From Mycolicibacterium houstonense (GTDB lineage Bacteria > Actinomycetota > Actinomycetes > Mycobacteriales > Mycobacteriaceae), in NCBI RefSeq assembly GCF_900078665.2, contig NZ_LT546208.1:343932-381905 (forward strand): 37,974 nt of DNA. Reading direction: 5' to 3'. Positions 23,759 to 32,333 of the stretch are shown piece after piece. The number at the start of each line of letters is the position of its first letter. Positions within the stretch are counted from its first letter, which is position 1. A program made the translations under genes and the position numbers. The notes beneath the pieces are model-generated. The model was not told the origin of the DNA and made no database searches. It was given only the letters and a program-made list of their open reading frames with translations.

Positions 23759-25240
23759 GCGGCCGATCGCCACCCGCACCTCGGGCAACGCCGCTTGCGC
23801 CAGTGCATCGGCATCCACGCCATGATGGGCCGCCAGCAGGTCGATCAGGGTGCCGAGCGGCACCTCACCCCGGCAACCGGCCAACAGCGCGCGCAGCACC
23901 TCGTCGACCCCGATGACGGCGGCCGGGCCGCCCGGGCGACGCACCGCCGCCCCGATCTGCTGCCAGCCCTCGGCGCCCGGCAGGAACTGCTCCTCCAGGA
24001 ACACCGGCGCCGTGGACAGCCGGGCGGCCAGCAGCGCGTCGTCGGAGGTGTCACGCAGGTAGGCACGCCGGGCGAAGAACGCGTCCACCTCCACACCGGT
24101 GAGCGCCTCGTCGGCACCGGTGATCTCCTCGAAGATCTGCTCGGGCGACTCTCCGTCCCGCGGCACGCGCAACGAGATCATGCCCATGCCGACACCGGCG
24201 ATGTCCTGTTCGGCGAACCAGTCGAGCCACTGCCCGCCGCGCTGCGCCTGCCGGTCGAGGTCCTCCCCGGCGTCGGCCAGCCACAGCGACACATAGCTGA
24301 CCGGGTCGGCAAGTTCGCGCTGCACCACCCAGGCATGCAGGCCGGTCCCGTCCAGCCAGCCCGAAACCCGTTCCCGCCAATCAGATCCGGAACGCGCGAT
24401 CCAGTTCGCCATGATGTGAGCGGTACCGCCCGGCAGCAGGTGGTCACCGACTTGCTCGATGAGGCTCTGGCACAACGCATCTCCGGCCAGGCCCGAATCG
24501 CGGTAGATGTAGTCGCGAGCGCCGGAGCCCACCACGAACGGCGGATTCGACACGATCAGGTCGAAGCGCTCGCCGGCCACCGGTTCGAAAAGACTGCCGC
24601 CGCGCAGATCCCAGGACATGCCGGCCAGGCGCGCGGTCATCGCCGCCAGGGCCAGCGCCCGCTCGTTGGTGTCGGTCGCCACGATCTCGTCGCAGTGCGC
24701 GTTGAGGTGCAATGCCTGAATGCCGCATCCGGTGCCCAGGTCCAGCGCGCGGCCGACGTGGTTGCGGGTGACGGCGCGGGCCAGCGAGATCGATGCGCCG
24801 CCGATGCCGAGGACGTGGTCGTGGCGCAGCGGCCCACGACGCACGGCAGCGTCCTGGTCGGACACCACGTAGAAATCCCGGCTGCCGTCGCCGTGCGGAC
24901 GGATGTCCAAGGCCGCCCGGACCCGCTCACCGGTGAATTCCAGCACCCCGTTGGTCACCAACGTGTCCAGGCTGGTCGACGGGAACGCCGCCTCGACCAG
25001 ACCAGGCGACTCCTCGGTGCCCAACAGGAACAGGCGCACCAGCGCAGCCAGCGGCTGCAGCTCCGCCGGCGCGGCGCGGGTTACCCGCAGCGCGGGCCAC
25101 CACACCCCACGGCCCAGCGCCGCGTCGGCGTCGGCGCCCAAAAACTCTGCCACCCCGTCGGTGGTGTAACCCGCCGAGCGCAGATCGGCGCCGATCGCGT
25201 CGACGACAGCGCCGTCGACGCTCACCTCGGTGCCGCTCAA
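23735..25240 (-). CDS. NPPF-motif class I methyltransferase, 501 residues
   Basis: Three parts: an N-terminal helical region (about 1-140) resembling the domain found before RsmC/PrmC-like enzymes, a central SAM domain with ALDLGTGCGIQALHL, IVATDTNERALALA and FDLIVSNPPFVVG (the NPPF motif that positions an exocyclic amino or amide nitrogen), and a long C-terminal region (about 350-501) I do not recognise. NPPF/NPPY enzymes methylate adenine, guanine or glutamine side chains. Similar long proteins occur widely in actinobacteria, function unassigned. The ATG overlaps the SRAP gene stop by four bases, so it is the second gene of that operon. Confidence 0.85.
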   Translation of the reverse strand: MSGTEVSVDGAVVDAIGADLRSAGYTTDGVAEFLGADADAALGRGVWWPALRVTRAAPAELQPLAALVRLFLLGTEESPGLVEAAFPSTSLDTLVTNGVLEFTGERVRAALDIRPHGDGSRDFYVVSDQDAAVRRGPLRHDHVLGIGGASISLARAVTRNHVGRALDLGTGCGIQALHLNAHCDEIVATDTNERALALAAMTARLAGMSWDLRGGSLFEPVAGERFDLIVSNPPFVVGSGARDYIYRDSGLAGDALCQSLIEQVGDHLLPGGTAHIMANWIARSGSDWRERVSGWLDGTGLHAWVVQRELADPVSYVSLWLADAGEDLDRQAQRGGQWLDWFAEQDIAGVGMGMISLRVPRDGESPEQIFEEITGADEALTGVEVDAFFARRAYLRDTSDDALLAARLSTAPVFLEEQFLPGAEGWQQIGAAVRRPGGPAAVIGVDEVLRALLAGCRGEVPLGTLIDLLAAHHGVDADALAQAALPEVRVAIGRGILYQAE

Positions 25241-26010
25241 AACAGTCCCATCTCTTCGGGTTCGGCCGGCTCGATCAACTCCGGGCCGTTGTTGCGCACA
25301 CTGTTGACCAGACGTGACACCTCACGGACGGAGATGCGGTCCAGATCGCCGTGGCCGCGCAGCAGCCCCTCGTCGATGGGCGCGTCCGGGTCCAGCCACC
25401 GGTCCCAGTCGGGTGCGCTGATGGTCAGCGGCATGCGGTCGTGAATCTCGGCGAGCGGCCCGGCGGCGTCGGTGGTGATGATCGTGCAACTGAGCAGCGG
25501 CGGCGCGTCCTTGGGCGCGCCCTTGGGACGCCAGGTGGTCCACAGCCCCGCCATGAACAGCAGCTCACCATCGGCGCCGTACATGTAGTAGGGCGTCTTC
25601 CCTTTCTTCCCGGCCTCCGGGTTGGGCTTCCACTCGTACCAACCGTCCATCGGGATCAGGCAGCGCTTGTTCTTGGCCGAGTTGCGGAACGCCGGCGAGC
25701 TGGTGACCTTGTCGGAGCGCGCATTGATCAGCAGCGGCCCCTTGGTGTCCGGACCGCCGTCCTCGGCGGTTTTCACCCACGGCGGGATCAGCCCCCACCG
25801 CATCGAGCGGACCCGACGCGTCGATTCGTCCTCGGGTTCGGAGTGCCGTTTGACCACGCTGCTGATGGTCGTGGTGGGAGCCACGTTGTAATTCGCGCCC
25901 GACACATCCTTGTCGCCGGAGCTCGACGCGCTCGCCGTGCTTTCATCGAGCGCCTGGATCTTCTGCGCCAGCAGCGCGGGATCGGTGGTCACCGCGAAAC
26001 GTCCACACAT
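25237..26010 (-). CDS. SRAP-domain abasic-site DNA-protein crosslink protein (HMCES/YedK, Rv3226c homologue)
   Basis: 257 residues from the ATG giving MCGRFAV; Cys2 must become the N-terminus after Met removal, because it forms the thiazolidine crosslink with an abasic site, so this Met fixes the start. Other conserved residues are present: NARSDKV (Asn), MDGWYEWK (Glu) and HDRMPLTI (His). It shields abasic sites in single-stranded DNA during replication. An insertion of about 30 residues rich in Ser/Asp/Lys follows the first helix (STASASSSGDKDVSG). Translationally coupled to the downstream NPPF methyltransferase and divergent from aroA. Confidence 0.92.
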   Translation of the reverse strand: MCGRFAVTTDPALLAQKIQALDESTASASSSGDKDVSGANYNVAPTTTISSVVKRHSEPEDESTRRVRSMRWGLIPPWVKTAEDGGPDTKGPLLINARSDKVTSSPAFRNSAKNKRCLIPMDGWYEWKPNPEAGKKGKTPYYMYGADGELLFMAGLWTTWRPKGAPKDAPPLLSCTIITTDAAGPLAEIHDRMPLTISAPDWDRWLDPDAPIDEGLLRGHGDLDRISVREVSRLVNSVRNNGPELIEPAEPEEMGLF

Positions 26011-26076
26011 AGTGCCCATGGTTGCAGAGTCGGCGGACAAGGCAGGATATAGAGCGTGAGCGCACGTGAGGAGCAG

Positions 26077-27375
26077 ATGACGCACTGGCCGGCTCCGACG
26101 ACGACGGTCCCGGTCGACGCGACGGTGACGGTGCCCGGGTCGAAGTCTCTGACCAACCGTGCGCTCGTGCTGGCCGCGCTGGCCACCGAACAGGGCACCT
26201 CGACCGTCCGTGGCGCGTTGCGCAGCCGCGACACCGATCTGATGATCGACGCGATCCGTACCCTCGGCGTCACCGTGCGGGAGGCCGACGGCGACGCCAC
26301 CGAGCTCACGGTCAGTGGCCGCATCGCCCCGGCCCCCGATGCCCGGGTCGACTGCGGGCTGGCGGGCACGGTGTTGCGGTTCGTGCCGCCGGTCGCCGCG
26401 GTGGGCACCGCCTCGGTGACCTTCGACGGCGACGAACAGGCCCGGTCCCGGCCGATCTCCCCGTTGCTCGACGGGTTGCGCGGCCTTGGCGTCGATGTGG
26501 ACGGCGACGCCCTGCCGTTCGCGGTGTGCGGTCGCGGCGCCGTGGCAGGCGGCACCGTCGAGATCGACGCGTCGGGTTCATCCCAGTTCGTCTCCGGGCT
26601 GTTGTTGTCCGGCGCCACCTTCACCGACGGGCTCACCATCGTGCATACCGGCACCTCGGTGCCATCGGCTCCGCACGTTTCGATGACGGTGGCGATGCTG
26701 CGCGACGCCGGTGTGCAGGTCGACGATTCCGTGCCCAACCGCTGGCGGGTCTCCCCCGGCCCGGTGGCCGCACGTGAGTGGAACATCGAGCCGGACCTGT
26801 CCAACTCCACACCCTTTCTCGCCGCCGCCATCGTCACCGGCGGTACGGTGCGGATCGCCGGCTGGCCGTCGGCCAGCATTCAACCGGCCGACACCATCCT
26901 CGACCTGCTGGCGAAGGTGAATGCCACGGTTCGCCAAGGTGATTCGTACCTGGAGGTCAGTGGCGCCGAGGGCTATGACGGGTTTGACGCCGATCTGCAC
27001 GATGTCGGTGAGCTCGCCCCGACCGTGGCCGCGCTGGCCGCACTGGCCCGCGACGGTGCCACGTCGCGGCTGCGGCGTATCGCCCATCTTCGCGGCCACG
27101 AGACCGACCGGCTGGCGGCGCTGACGGCCGAGATCAACGGACTCGGCGGCGACTGCGCTGAAACCGAGGACGGCCTGCTCATCACGGCGCGTCCGCTGCA
27201 CGGCGGGACCTGGCGCTCCTACGCCGATCACCGGATGGCGACGGCCGGCGCGATCATCGGCCTGCGGGTGCCCGGCGTGGAGGTGGAGAACATCGAGACG
27301 ACCGCCAAGACCCTGCCCGATTTCCCGCTCATGTGGGTCCAGATGCTGGCGGGCGATCCGCCCGCGAGGGGGTAG
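26077..27375 (+). CDS. aroA: 3-phosphoshikimate 1-carboxyvinyltransferase (EPSP synthase)
   Basis: 432 residues from ATG 26077 ([13 protein letters not shown]), the start matching M. tuberculosis AroA and preceded by GAGGAG; GTG 26056 is an in-frame alternative. Catalyses the sixth shikimate-pathway step, joining phosphoenolpyruvate to shikimate 3-phosphate. Signatures: [29 protein letters not shown] (PEP loop), [12 protein letters not shown], and the C-terminal [13 protein letters not shown] with [15 protein letters not shown]. Length is normal. RsgA follows nine nt later and is likely translated from the same mRNA, an arrangement kept in M. tuberculosis. Confidence 0.96.
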   Translation: MTHWPAPTTTVPVDATVTVPGSKSLTNRALVLAALATEQGTSTVRGALRSRDTDLMIDAIRTLGVTVREADGDATELTVSGRIAPAPDARVDCGLAGTVLRFVPPVAAVGTASVTFDGDEQARSRPISPLLDGLRGLGVDVDGDALPFAVCGRGAVAGGTVEIDASGSSQFVSGLLLSGATFTDGLTIVHTGTSVPSAPHVSMTVAMLRDAGVQVDDSVPNRWRVSPGPVAAREWNIEPDLSNSTPFLAAAIVTGGTVRIAGWPSASIQPADTILDLLAKVNATVRQGDSYLEVSGAEGYDGFDADLHDVGELAPTVAALAALARDGATSRLRRIAHLRGHETDRLAALTAEINGLGGDCAETEDGLLITARPLHGGTWRSYADHRMATAGAIIGLRVPGVEVENIETTAKTLPDFPLMWVQMLAGDPPARG

Positions 27376-27383
27376 TAAACCAC

Positions 27384-28373
27384 TTGGGCGCACGGGATTA
27401 CGACGAGTCCGATGTCCGGATCAGGCCGGGCCGCGGTACCCGTCCGCGCACCAAGATCCGGCCGGACCATGCCGATGCCCAGTCCGCGATGGTGGTCACC
27501 GTCGACCGGGGCCGCTGGGGTTGCGCGCTGGACCGCGACCCGCACCACCGCGTGGTCGCGATGCGGGCCCGGGAACTCGGGCGCACCCCGATCGTGGTCG
27601 GCGACGACGTCGACATCGTCGGCGACCTGTCCGGACGGCCGGACACCCTGGCCCGGATCGTGCGTCGCGGTGAGCGGCGAACGGTGTTGCGCCGCACCGC
27701 GGATGACGACGATCCGACCGAACGCGTGGTGGTCGCCAACGCCGATCAGCTGTTGATCGTGGTGGCGCTGGCCGACCCGCCGCCGCGCACCGGGTTCGTC
27801 GAACGCGCCCTGATAGCCGCATATGCCGGTGGGCTGAAACCCATTCTGTGCCTGACGAAATCCGACCTGGCCCCGCCCGAGCCGTTCGCCGAGCAGTTCT
27901 CCGACCTGGATCTGACCATCGTCACCGCGGGTCGCGAGGATCCGCTCGACGCCGTGGCACCGATGCTGAGCGATCAGGTCACCGTGTTTCTCGGGCATTC
28001 GGGGGTCGGTAAGTCCACCCTGGTGAATCGTCTTGTCCCCGAAGCGGACCGGGCAACGGGCGAGGTATCCGGGGTGGGCAAGGGCAAGCACACCTCGACC
28101 CAGTCGGTGGCGATACCGCTCGACGGCGAGGGCTGGGTGATCGACACCCCCGGGATCAGGTCGTTCGGCCTGGCCCACATCGAGCCGGACGACGTGATCC
28201 TGGCGTTCTCGGATCTGGCGGAGACCATCGAGGACTGCCCGCGGGGCTGCGGGCACATGGGTCCTCCCGCCGATCCCGAATGCGCGCTCGACACGTTGTC
28301 GGGGCCCGCGGCAGGCCGGGTCGCGGCCGCTCGGCGCCTGTTGGCGGTGCTGAAAGAGGGTGGACCGATCTGA
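27384..28373 (+). CDS. rsgA: Ribosome small-subunit-dependent GTPase RsgA
   Basis: 329 residues from TTG 27384; a GAGGGGG-type ribosome binding site lies about 10 nt upstream, and LGARDYDESDVRIRPG aligns with the remembered start of Rv3228. Circularly permuted GTPase: an N-terminal OB-like part (VVTVDRGRWGCAL), then G4 TKSD, G1 GHSGVGKST, G3 DTPG, in that order. The C-terminal zinc knuckle is CPRGCGH with the later PECAL. It assists late 30S subunit maturation. Second gene of the aroA transcript. Confidence 0.93.
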   Translation: MGARDYDESDVRIRPGRGTRPRTKIRPDHADAQSAMVVTVDRGRWGCALDRDPHHRVVAMRARELGRTPIVVGDDVDIVGDLSGRPDTLARIVRRGERRTVLRRTADDDDPTERVVVANADQLLIVVALADPPPRTGFVERALIAAYAGGLKPILCLTKSDLAPPEPFAEQFSDLDLTIVTAGREDPLDAVAPMLSDQVTVFLGHSGVGKSTLVNRLVPEADRATGEVSGVGKGKHTSTQSVAIPLDGEGWVIDTPGIRSFGLAHIEPDDVILAFSDLAETIEDCPRGCGHMGPPADPECALDTLSGPAAGRVAAARRLLAVLKEGGPI

Positions 28374-28400
28374 TGTACCACTGGGCGGCACTTCAGATCG
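28366..28400. repeat. 8-bp inverted repeat at the rsgA stop
   Basis: CGATCTGA (28366-28373, ending with the rsgA stop codon) is repeated inverted as TCAGATCG (28393-28400), 19 nt apart. It could be an operator for the SDR gene 34 nt downstream or a weak termination stem; neither is proven. Confidence 0.4.
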
Positions 28401-28433
28401 ACTGAGCACCGCAGCGCGCTATGGTCGCTGATC

Positions 28434-29240
28434 GTGGCTACTTATGTTCTCACCGGCAGCGCCTCCGGACTCGGCGCGGCCACCAAGAAAAGGCTGGAAT
28501 CCGACGGGCATCGGGTGATCGGCGTCGACCTGCGAGATGCCGACGTCAACGTGGATCTGAGCACGGCCGACGGTCGTGCCGAGGCGATCGCGAAGGTCAC
28601 GGAGCTGGCCGCCGGGGGCATCGACGGTTTCGTCCCGTTCGCCGGGCTGGCCGCGGCCACCGGGCGCCCGGCGCATCTGCTCATCGCCGTCAACTACTTC
28701 GGCGCGATCGAGCTGCTGGAGGGTCTGCGCCCGCTGCTGGCCGGGCGCGAGAACGCCTCGGTGGTGCTGATCAGCTCCAATTCCACCACCACGCAGCCGA
28801 ATTGGCCGGCCGAGCTGGCCGAGGCATGCCTGGACGGCGATGAGGTGGGGGCCAACACCGTCGCCTCCACCTACGGCGATTTCGCGGCGGTGCAGGCCTA
28901 TCCGGCGACCAAGGCGGCCCTGGCGTACTACGCGCGGACGAAGTCGGCGGAGTACATCGCGGACGGCATCCGGCTCAACGCGATCGCACCGGGACTCATC
29001 GATACCCCGATGACCCAGGAGGGCCGCAAGGACCCGCTGATCGGTGAGGGGATGGAGCAGTTCCTCAAGACCATTCCGGCCGGACGCGGCGGACGCCCCG
29101 AGGAAGTGGCCGCGCTGGTGGCATTCCTGCTGCGGCCCGAGGCGAGTTACTTCGTCGGCTCGGTCATCTTCGTCGACGGCGGCACCGACGCGGCGTTCCG
29201 CGGCAAGGACTGGCCGAAGGTGTGGGAAATCAACATGTGA
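28434..29240 (+). CDS. SDR-family oxidoreductase (classical, HsdA-like)
   Basis: 268 residues from GTG 28434; TATGGT at 28420-28425 is eight nt upstream (leaderless pattern). Cofactor motif LTGSASGLGAATKK, acidic VDLRDADVNVDLS after strand 2 implying NAD preference, active-site serine in LISSNS and catalytic YPATK. The C-terminus has the usual PEEVAALVAFLLRPEASYFVG and VIFVDGGT. Between serine and tyrosine is an insertion (EACLDGDEVGANTVASTY) like that in 3-alpha-hydroxysteroid dehydrogenase/carbonyl reductase relatives. Substrate not assignable. Not at this location in M. tuberculosis; it lies between rsgA and the desaturase block. Confidence 0.88.
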   Translation: MATYVLTGSASGLGAATKKRLESDGHRVIGVDLRDADVNVDLSTADGRAEAIAKVTELAAGGIDGFVPFAGLAAATGRPAHLLIAVNYFGAIELLEGLRPLLAGRENASVVLISSNSTTTQPNWPAELAEACLDGDEVGANTVASTYGDFAAVQAYPATKAALAYYARTKSAEYIADGIRLNAIAPGLIDTPMTQEGRKDPLIGEGMEQFLKTIPAGRGGRPEEVAALVAFLLRPEASYFVGSVIFVDGGTDAAFRGKDWPKVWEINM

Positions 29241-29256
29241 CGCGCCGCCGGGGAGG

Positions 29257-29676
29257 TCAGCGCCTGGCCTTGGCCTGATCGGCCTGCGCCTGCTGCTGTT
29301 CCTCCTCGGCCTGCTGCTTGGCCTGGGCGATGGCGGCCCGGCCCTCCGGGCTGGCCGCCGAGTTGCCCGGGTTCTTGGCGCTGGCCACCCCGGCGCTGCA
29401 ATTGAGGTTGAGCAGCACCGTGTCGGTGACCGGCGTGAAGTTGTCGCCCTTGAGCCAGGGCGCCTTCTCCGAGCTGGTCACCACGCAATCGTCGTTGGAC
29501 AGCGAGTCCCCCGAGCGGGTGGAGATGACGCCTTTCATACCGGCGTCCGCGAGCGCCGATTGCGCATCGGAGTACGTCTTCCCGGCGTAGTCGTCAGCGG
29601 ACGCGACGCCGGTGGCCACCGCGCCGACGGCGACAGCTCCGGCCACCACGGTGGCCACACCCAAGAATTTGTTCAC
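29257..29676 (-). CDS. Small secreted PASTA-like protein
   Basis: 139 residues from GTG 29676; TAGCGT at 29690-29685, eight nt upstream, suggests leaderless expression. Signal peptide VNKFLGVATVVAGAVAVGAV ending near ATGVASADD (Ala-x-Ala cleavage). The mature part begins with a PASTA-like unit (YAGKTYSDAQSALADAGMKG, then one VV-type strand) and has two cysteines (DDCVV, LNCSAG) probably disulfide-linked. The C-terminus is a Gln/Glu/Ala helix (AQAKQQAEEEQQQAQADQAK) of low complexity. Similar short exported proteins are common in mycobacteria; function unknown, and binding to muropeptides is only a guess. Confidence 0.8.
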   Translation of the reverse strand: MNKFLGVATVVAGAVAVGAVATGVASADDYAGKTYSDAQSALADAGMKGVISTRSGDSLSNDDCVVTSSEKAPWLKGDNFTPVTDTVLLNLNCSAGVASAKNPGNSAASPEGRAAIAQAKQQAEEEQQQAQADQAKARR

Positions 29677-29753
29677 GGGCGATGACGCTATTGCCGCCGA
29701 CTGCCAGGAACCTGGGACTGCATGGGGCAATCGCTTGGAGTCCGTCGAAACGC

Positions 29754-29810
29754 CGAACGTGAGCATGATGTCGATTCTTCTGGCGAATCTCGACACCATG
29801 CTCACGTTCG
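29754..29810. repeat. Long imperfect hairpin downstream of desA3
   Basis: CGAACGTGAGCATG (29754-29767) and CATGCTCACGTTCG (29797-29810) are perfect 14-bp inverted arms. After one mismatch the stem goes on (TGTCGA with TCGACA) and then TTC/GAA beyond a small bulge, leaving a short loop. It begins 10 nt past the desA3 stop codon, so it may end that transcript, but no T-run follows on the minus strand. The strong symmetry also fits a dispersed palindromic repeat. Confidence 0.7.
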
Positions 29811-29819
29811 ATGCGAAAC

Positions 29820-31058
29820 CTACTTGCGGCGCCAGCCGCGCACCGTCTCGATGGCCGTCTTCAGGCCGCGCCGGCGTCCGGTGTCGGGATCGGTGACGCC
29901 GTACCCTTCGAGCTCGGTGAACATCCGCTCGCTGCGGGTCTCCGGCGCGTTGTCGGCCGTGTCCTTCAGGAACCGGTCCGGCAGCGACAGTTTGGCGATC
30001 GTGCGCCAGGTCTTCCCGTACTGCACCAGGAAGGGACCCGTGGTGTAGGGCAGGTCGTACTTGTCGCACAGCGCCCGCACTCGGACCGCGATCTCGGCGT
30101 ACCGGTTGCTCGGCAGATCCGGGAACAGGTGATGCTCGATCTGGTGGCACAGGTTGCCGCTCATGAAGGCCAGCACCGGGCCGTTGTCGAAGTTGGCACT
30201 GCCGAGCATCTGCCGCAGATACCACTGGCCGCGGCTCTCACCCACCATGTCGGTCTTGGTGAATTTCTCTGCGCCGTCAGGGAAATGGCCGCAGAAGATC
30301 ACCGCGTTGGCCCACACGTTGCGGATCACGTTGGCCACCGCATTGGCCTTGAGCGTCGACTTGAAGGTCGCGCCCGGGGACAGCGACGTCAACGCCGGCC
30401 AGACCACGTAGTCCTTGGCCAACTGCTGGCTCGCCTTGACCCCGAACTCGCGGACGCGGACCAGGGTGGCATTGCGGTTGTCGCGGCCCTTGAAGATCTT
30501 GCCGAGCTCCAGGTGCTGCAATGCCACGCCCCACTCGAAGCCGATCGCGAGCAGGGTGTTGAACAGCAGGTTGCCGTACAGGTTGAACGGCTTCCACTTC
30601 GCATCGCGGGTGACCCGGATGACGCCGTAGCCCACGTCGTCGTCCATGCCCAGGATGTTGGTGTACTTGTGATGCATGAAGTTGTGGGTGAACCGCCAGT
30701 GCTTGGACGCCCCGCTCATGTCCCACTCCCACGACGAGGAGTGAATCTCGGGATCGTTCATCCAGTCCCACTGGCCGTGCATGACGTTGTGGCCGATCTC
30801 CATGTTCTCGATGATCTTGGCCACGCCCAGGGTCACGGTGCCCGCCCACCATGCCGATCGCCGCGAACTCGCCGTCAGCAGCAGCCGCCCGGTCAGATCC
30901 AGGGCCCGCTGCGCGGCGATGGTACGACGGATATAGCGCGCATCGCGCTCACCACGGGAGTCTTCGATGTCCTGCCGGATCGCGTCCAGCTCGATGCCCA
31001 GGTTCTCGATGTCGGCATCGGTGAGATGCGCGAACGCAGGAACGTCGGTGATTGCCAT
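29820..31058 (-). CDS. desA3: Membrane acyl-CoA delta-9 desaturase DesA3
   Basis: 412 residues. The three histidine boxes that hold the di-iron centre are H90-NVM-H94, H125-NFM-HH130 and HQIEHH near residue 320. Membrane fatty acid desaturase of the linoleoyl-CoA/stearoyl-CoA type; the M. tuberculosis homologue makes oleoyl-CoA from stearoyl-CoA and is the reported target of the drug isoxyl. It needs electrons from the adjacent oxidoreductase. A GAGGAGG ribosome binding site lies six nt before ATG 31058. The 68-nt gap to the reductase gene carries a separate promoter and a palindromic operator, so it can be expressed on its own. Confidence 0.94.
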   Translation of the reverse strand: MAITDVPAFAHLTDADIENLGIELDAIRQDIEDSRGERDARYIRRTIAAQRALDLTGRLLLTASSRRSAWWAGTVTLGVAKIIENMEIGHNVMHGQWDWMNDPEIHSSSWEWDMSGASKHWRFTHNFMHHKYTNILGMDDDVGYGVIRVTRDAKWKPFNLYGNLLFNTLLAIGFEWGVALQHLELGKIFKGRDNRNATLVRVREFGVKASQQLAKDYVVWPALTSLSPGATFKSTLKANAVANVIRNVWANAVIFCGHFPDGAEKFTKTDMVGESRGQWYLRQMLGSANFDNGPVLAFMSGNLCHQIEHHLFPDLPSNRYAEIAVRVRALCDKYDLPYTTGPFLVQYGKTWRTIAKLSLPDRFLKDTADNAPETRSERMFTELEGYGVTDPDTGRRRGLKTAIETVRGWRRK

Positions 31059-31077
31059 CGTCAGCCTCCTCTCATTT

Positions 31078-31113
31078 ACCTACGGTAGCGTAACCTACGA
31101 CTCCGTAGGTTAC
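31078..31113 (-). promoter_or_regulatory. Palindromic operator and promoter of desA3
   Basis: GTAACCTACG (31090-31099), a four-base spacer ACTC, then CGTAGGTTAC (31104-31113): perfect 10-bp arms. On the minus strand TACCGT at 31087-31082 is a good -10, and ACCTACGGTA (31079-31088) is a further half-site covering it. The palindrome lies in the -35 zone of desA3. The same arms recur at the reductase promoter. Confidence 0.85.
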
Positions 31114-31126
31114 TAGCCAGTAAAGC

Positions 31127-32275
31127 CTAGACGTCCAGAACACAGTCACCGGACGCAGCCGAAACGCATGTCTGGATCCGGGTTCCCGGCTCGTGTTCGA
31201 CGCCGGTGCGCAAGTCGCGCACATGCCCGTCGACCAAGCCCACCACACACGACTGGCAGATACCCATCCGGCAGCCGAAGGGCATCTGGATGCCGACCTG
31301 CTCGCCGGCGTCCATCAACGGTGTCGCGCCGTCGACCGCGATCTCCTTGCCGCTGCGCTCGAATGTAACCGTGCCTCCGGCGCCGTGGGCGGCCGCCCGC
31401 GTGACGGCGAACCGTTCCAGGTGCAGATTGTCGGCGATGCCGGCCGTCGTCCATACCTGCTCGGCATCGTTCAGCATGCCTTCGGGCCCGCACGCCCACG
31501 CCTGGCGCTCGCGCCAATCGGCGACGACGTCGCCCAGACGCGACAGGTCCAGCCGGCCCTCGGTCCGCGTGCTGCGCACCAACAGCCGGTAACCCGGATG
31601 CGCATCGTGCAGCGCCGCCAGTTCCGGCCCGAACATCACGTCGGATTCCGTTGGCGCCGAATGCACATGCACGATGTCGGTGATCTGATCGCGGCGCACC
31701 AGCGTGCGCAACATCGACATCACCGGGGTGATGCCCGAGCCCGCGGTGAGGAACAACACCGACGCCGGCGCCGGATTCGGCATGACGAAATTGCCCTGCG
31801 GCGCCGCCAGCCGCACCACCGTGCCCGGCTGCAGGCCGTCCACCAGGTGGGTGGACAGGAAGCCCTCGGGCATCGCCTTGACCGTGATCGCGATGGTGCG
31901 CGCGCCGGACGAGGGCGTCTTGTCCGGTGACGAGGTCAGCGAATACGACCGCCAGCGCCACCGGCCGTCCATCAGCACACCGATGCCGACGTACTGACCC
32001 GGCTCATAGTCGAACGAGAATCCCCAGCCCGGCTTGATCACCAAGGTCGCGGAATCGGACGTCTCCCGCCGTACCTCGACCACCCGGCCGCGCAACTCGC
32101 GCGCCGACCACAGCGGGTTGGCGAGTTTGAGGTAATCGTCGGGCAGCAGCGGAGTGGTCACCTGACCCACGATGCGCCGCAAGGCGTTCCAGCCGGGGCG
32201 CCGATCGGCGCCGGCGATCGTGGGACGCACCGTGTCGGCCACATTGGCCGAGACCTTGATGTAGTTCTTGGCCAT
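31127..32275 (-). CDS. Ferredoxin-type NADPH oxidoreductase partnering DesA3 (Rv3230c homologue)
   Basis: 382 residues. An N-terminal tail of about 55, then the FAD-binding barrel ([13 protein letters not shown], the RxYS motif), the NAD(P) domain ([27 protein letters not shown]), and a C-terminal plant-type [2Fe-2S] domain with cysteines in [11 protein letters not shown] and the last in IQTCVS. The M. tuberculosis protein was shown to pass electrons from NADPH to DesA3. The gene lies upstream of desA3 on the same strand. A perfect 20-bp palindrome overlaps its TACCGT -10 box and ends one nt before the ATG, so repression would block this promoter directly. Confidence 0.94.
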   Translation of the reverse strand: MAKNYIKVSANVADTVRPTIAGADRRPGWNALRRIVGQVTTPLLPDDYLKLANPLWSARELRGRVVEVRRETSDSATLVIKPGWGFSFDYEPGQYVGIGVLMDGRWRWRSYSLTSSPDKTPSSGARTIAITVKAMPEGFLSTHLVDGLQPGTVVRLAAPQGNFVMPNPAPASVLFLTAGSGITPVMSMLRTLVRRDQITDIVHVHSAPTESDVMFGPELAALHDAHPGYRLLVRSTRTEGRLDLSRLGDVVADWRERQAWACGPEGMLNDAEQVWTTAGIADNLHLERFAVTRAAAHGAGGTVTFERSGKEIAVDGATPLMDAGEQVGIQMPFGCRMGICQSCVVGLVDGHVRDLRTGVEHEPGTRIQTCVSAASGDCVLDV

Positions 32276-32276
32276 G

Positions 32277-32296
32277 AACCTACGGTACCGTAGGTT
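32277..32296 (-). promoter_or_regulatory. Palindromic operator over the reductase promoter
   Basis: AACCTACGGT (32277-32286) and ACCGTAGGTT (32287-32296) form a perfect 20-bp palindrome one base upstream of ATG 32275. It includes TACCGT (32287-32282), which sits six nt from the start codon as the -10 of a leaderless mRNA. The arms are the same as those at desA3. Confidence 0.88.
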
Positions 32297-32333
32297 ACCC
32301 GCCCGTAGCCAGTCGTACCCCCGACTTCGCAGG

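Noticed and set aside
23609..25444. 611-codon plus-strand open frame
   Set aside because: Antisense to the NPPF methyltransferase; Arg/Gln/His-rich translation with no motif.
29811..31088. 425-codon plus-strand open frame
   Set aside because: Mirror frame of desA3, whose histidine boxes prove the minus strand is coding.
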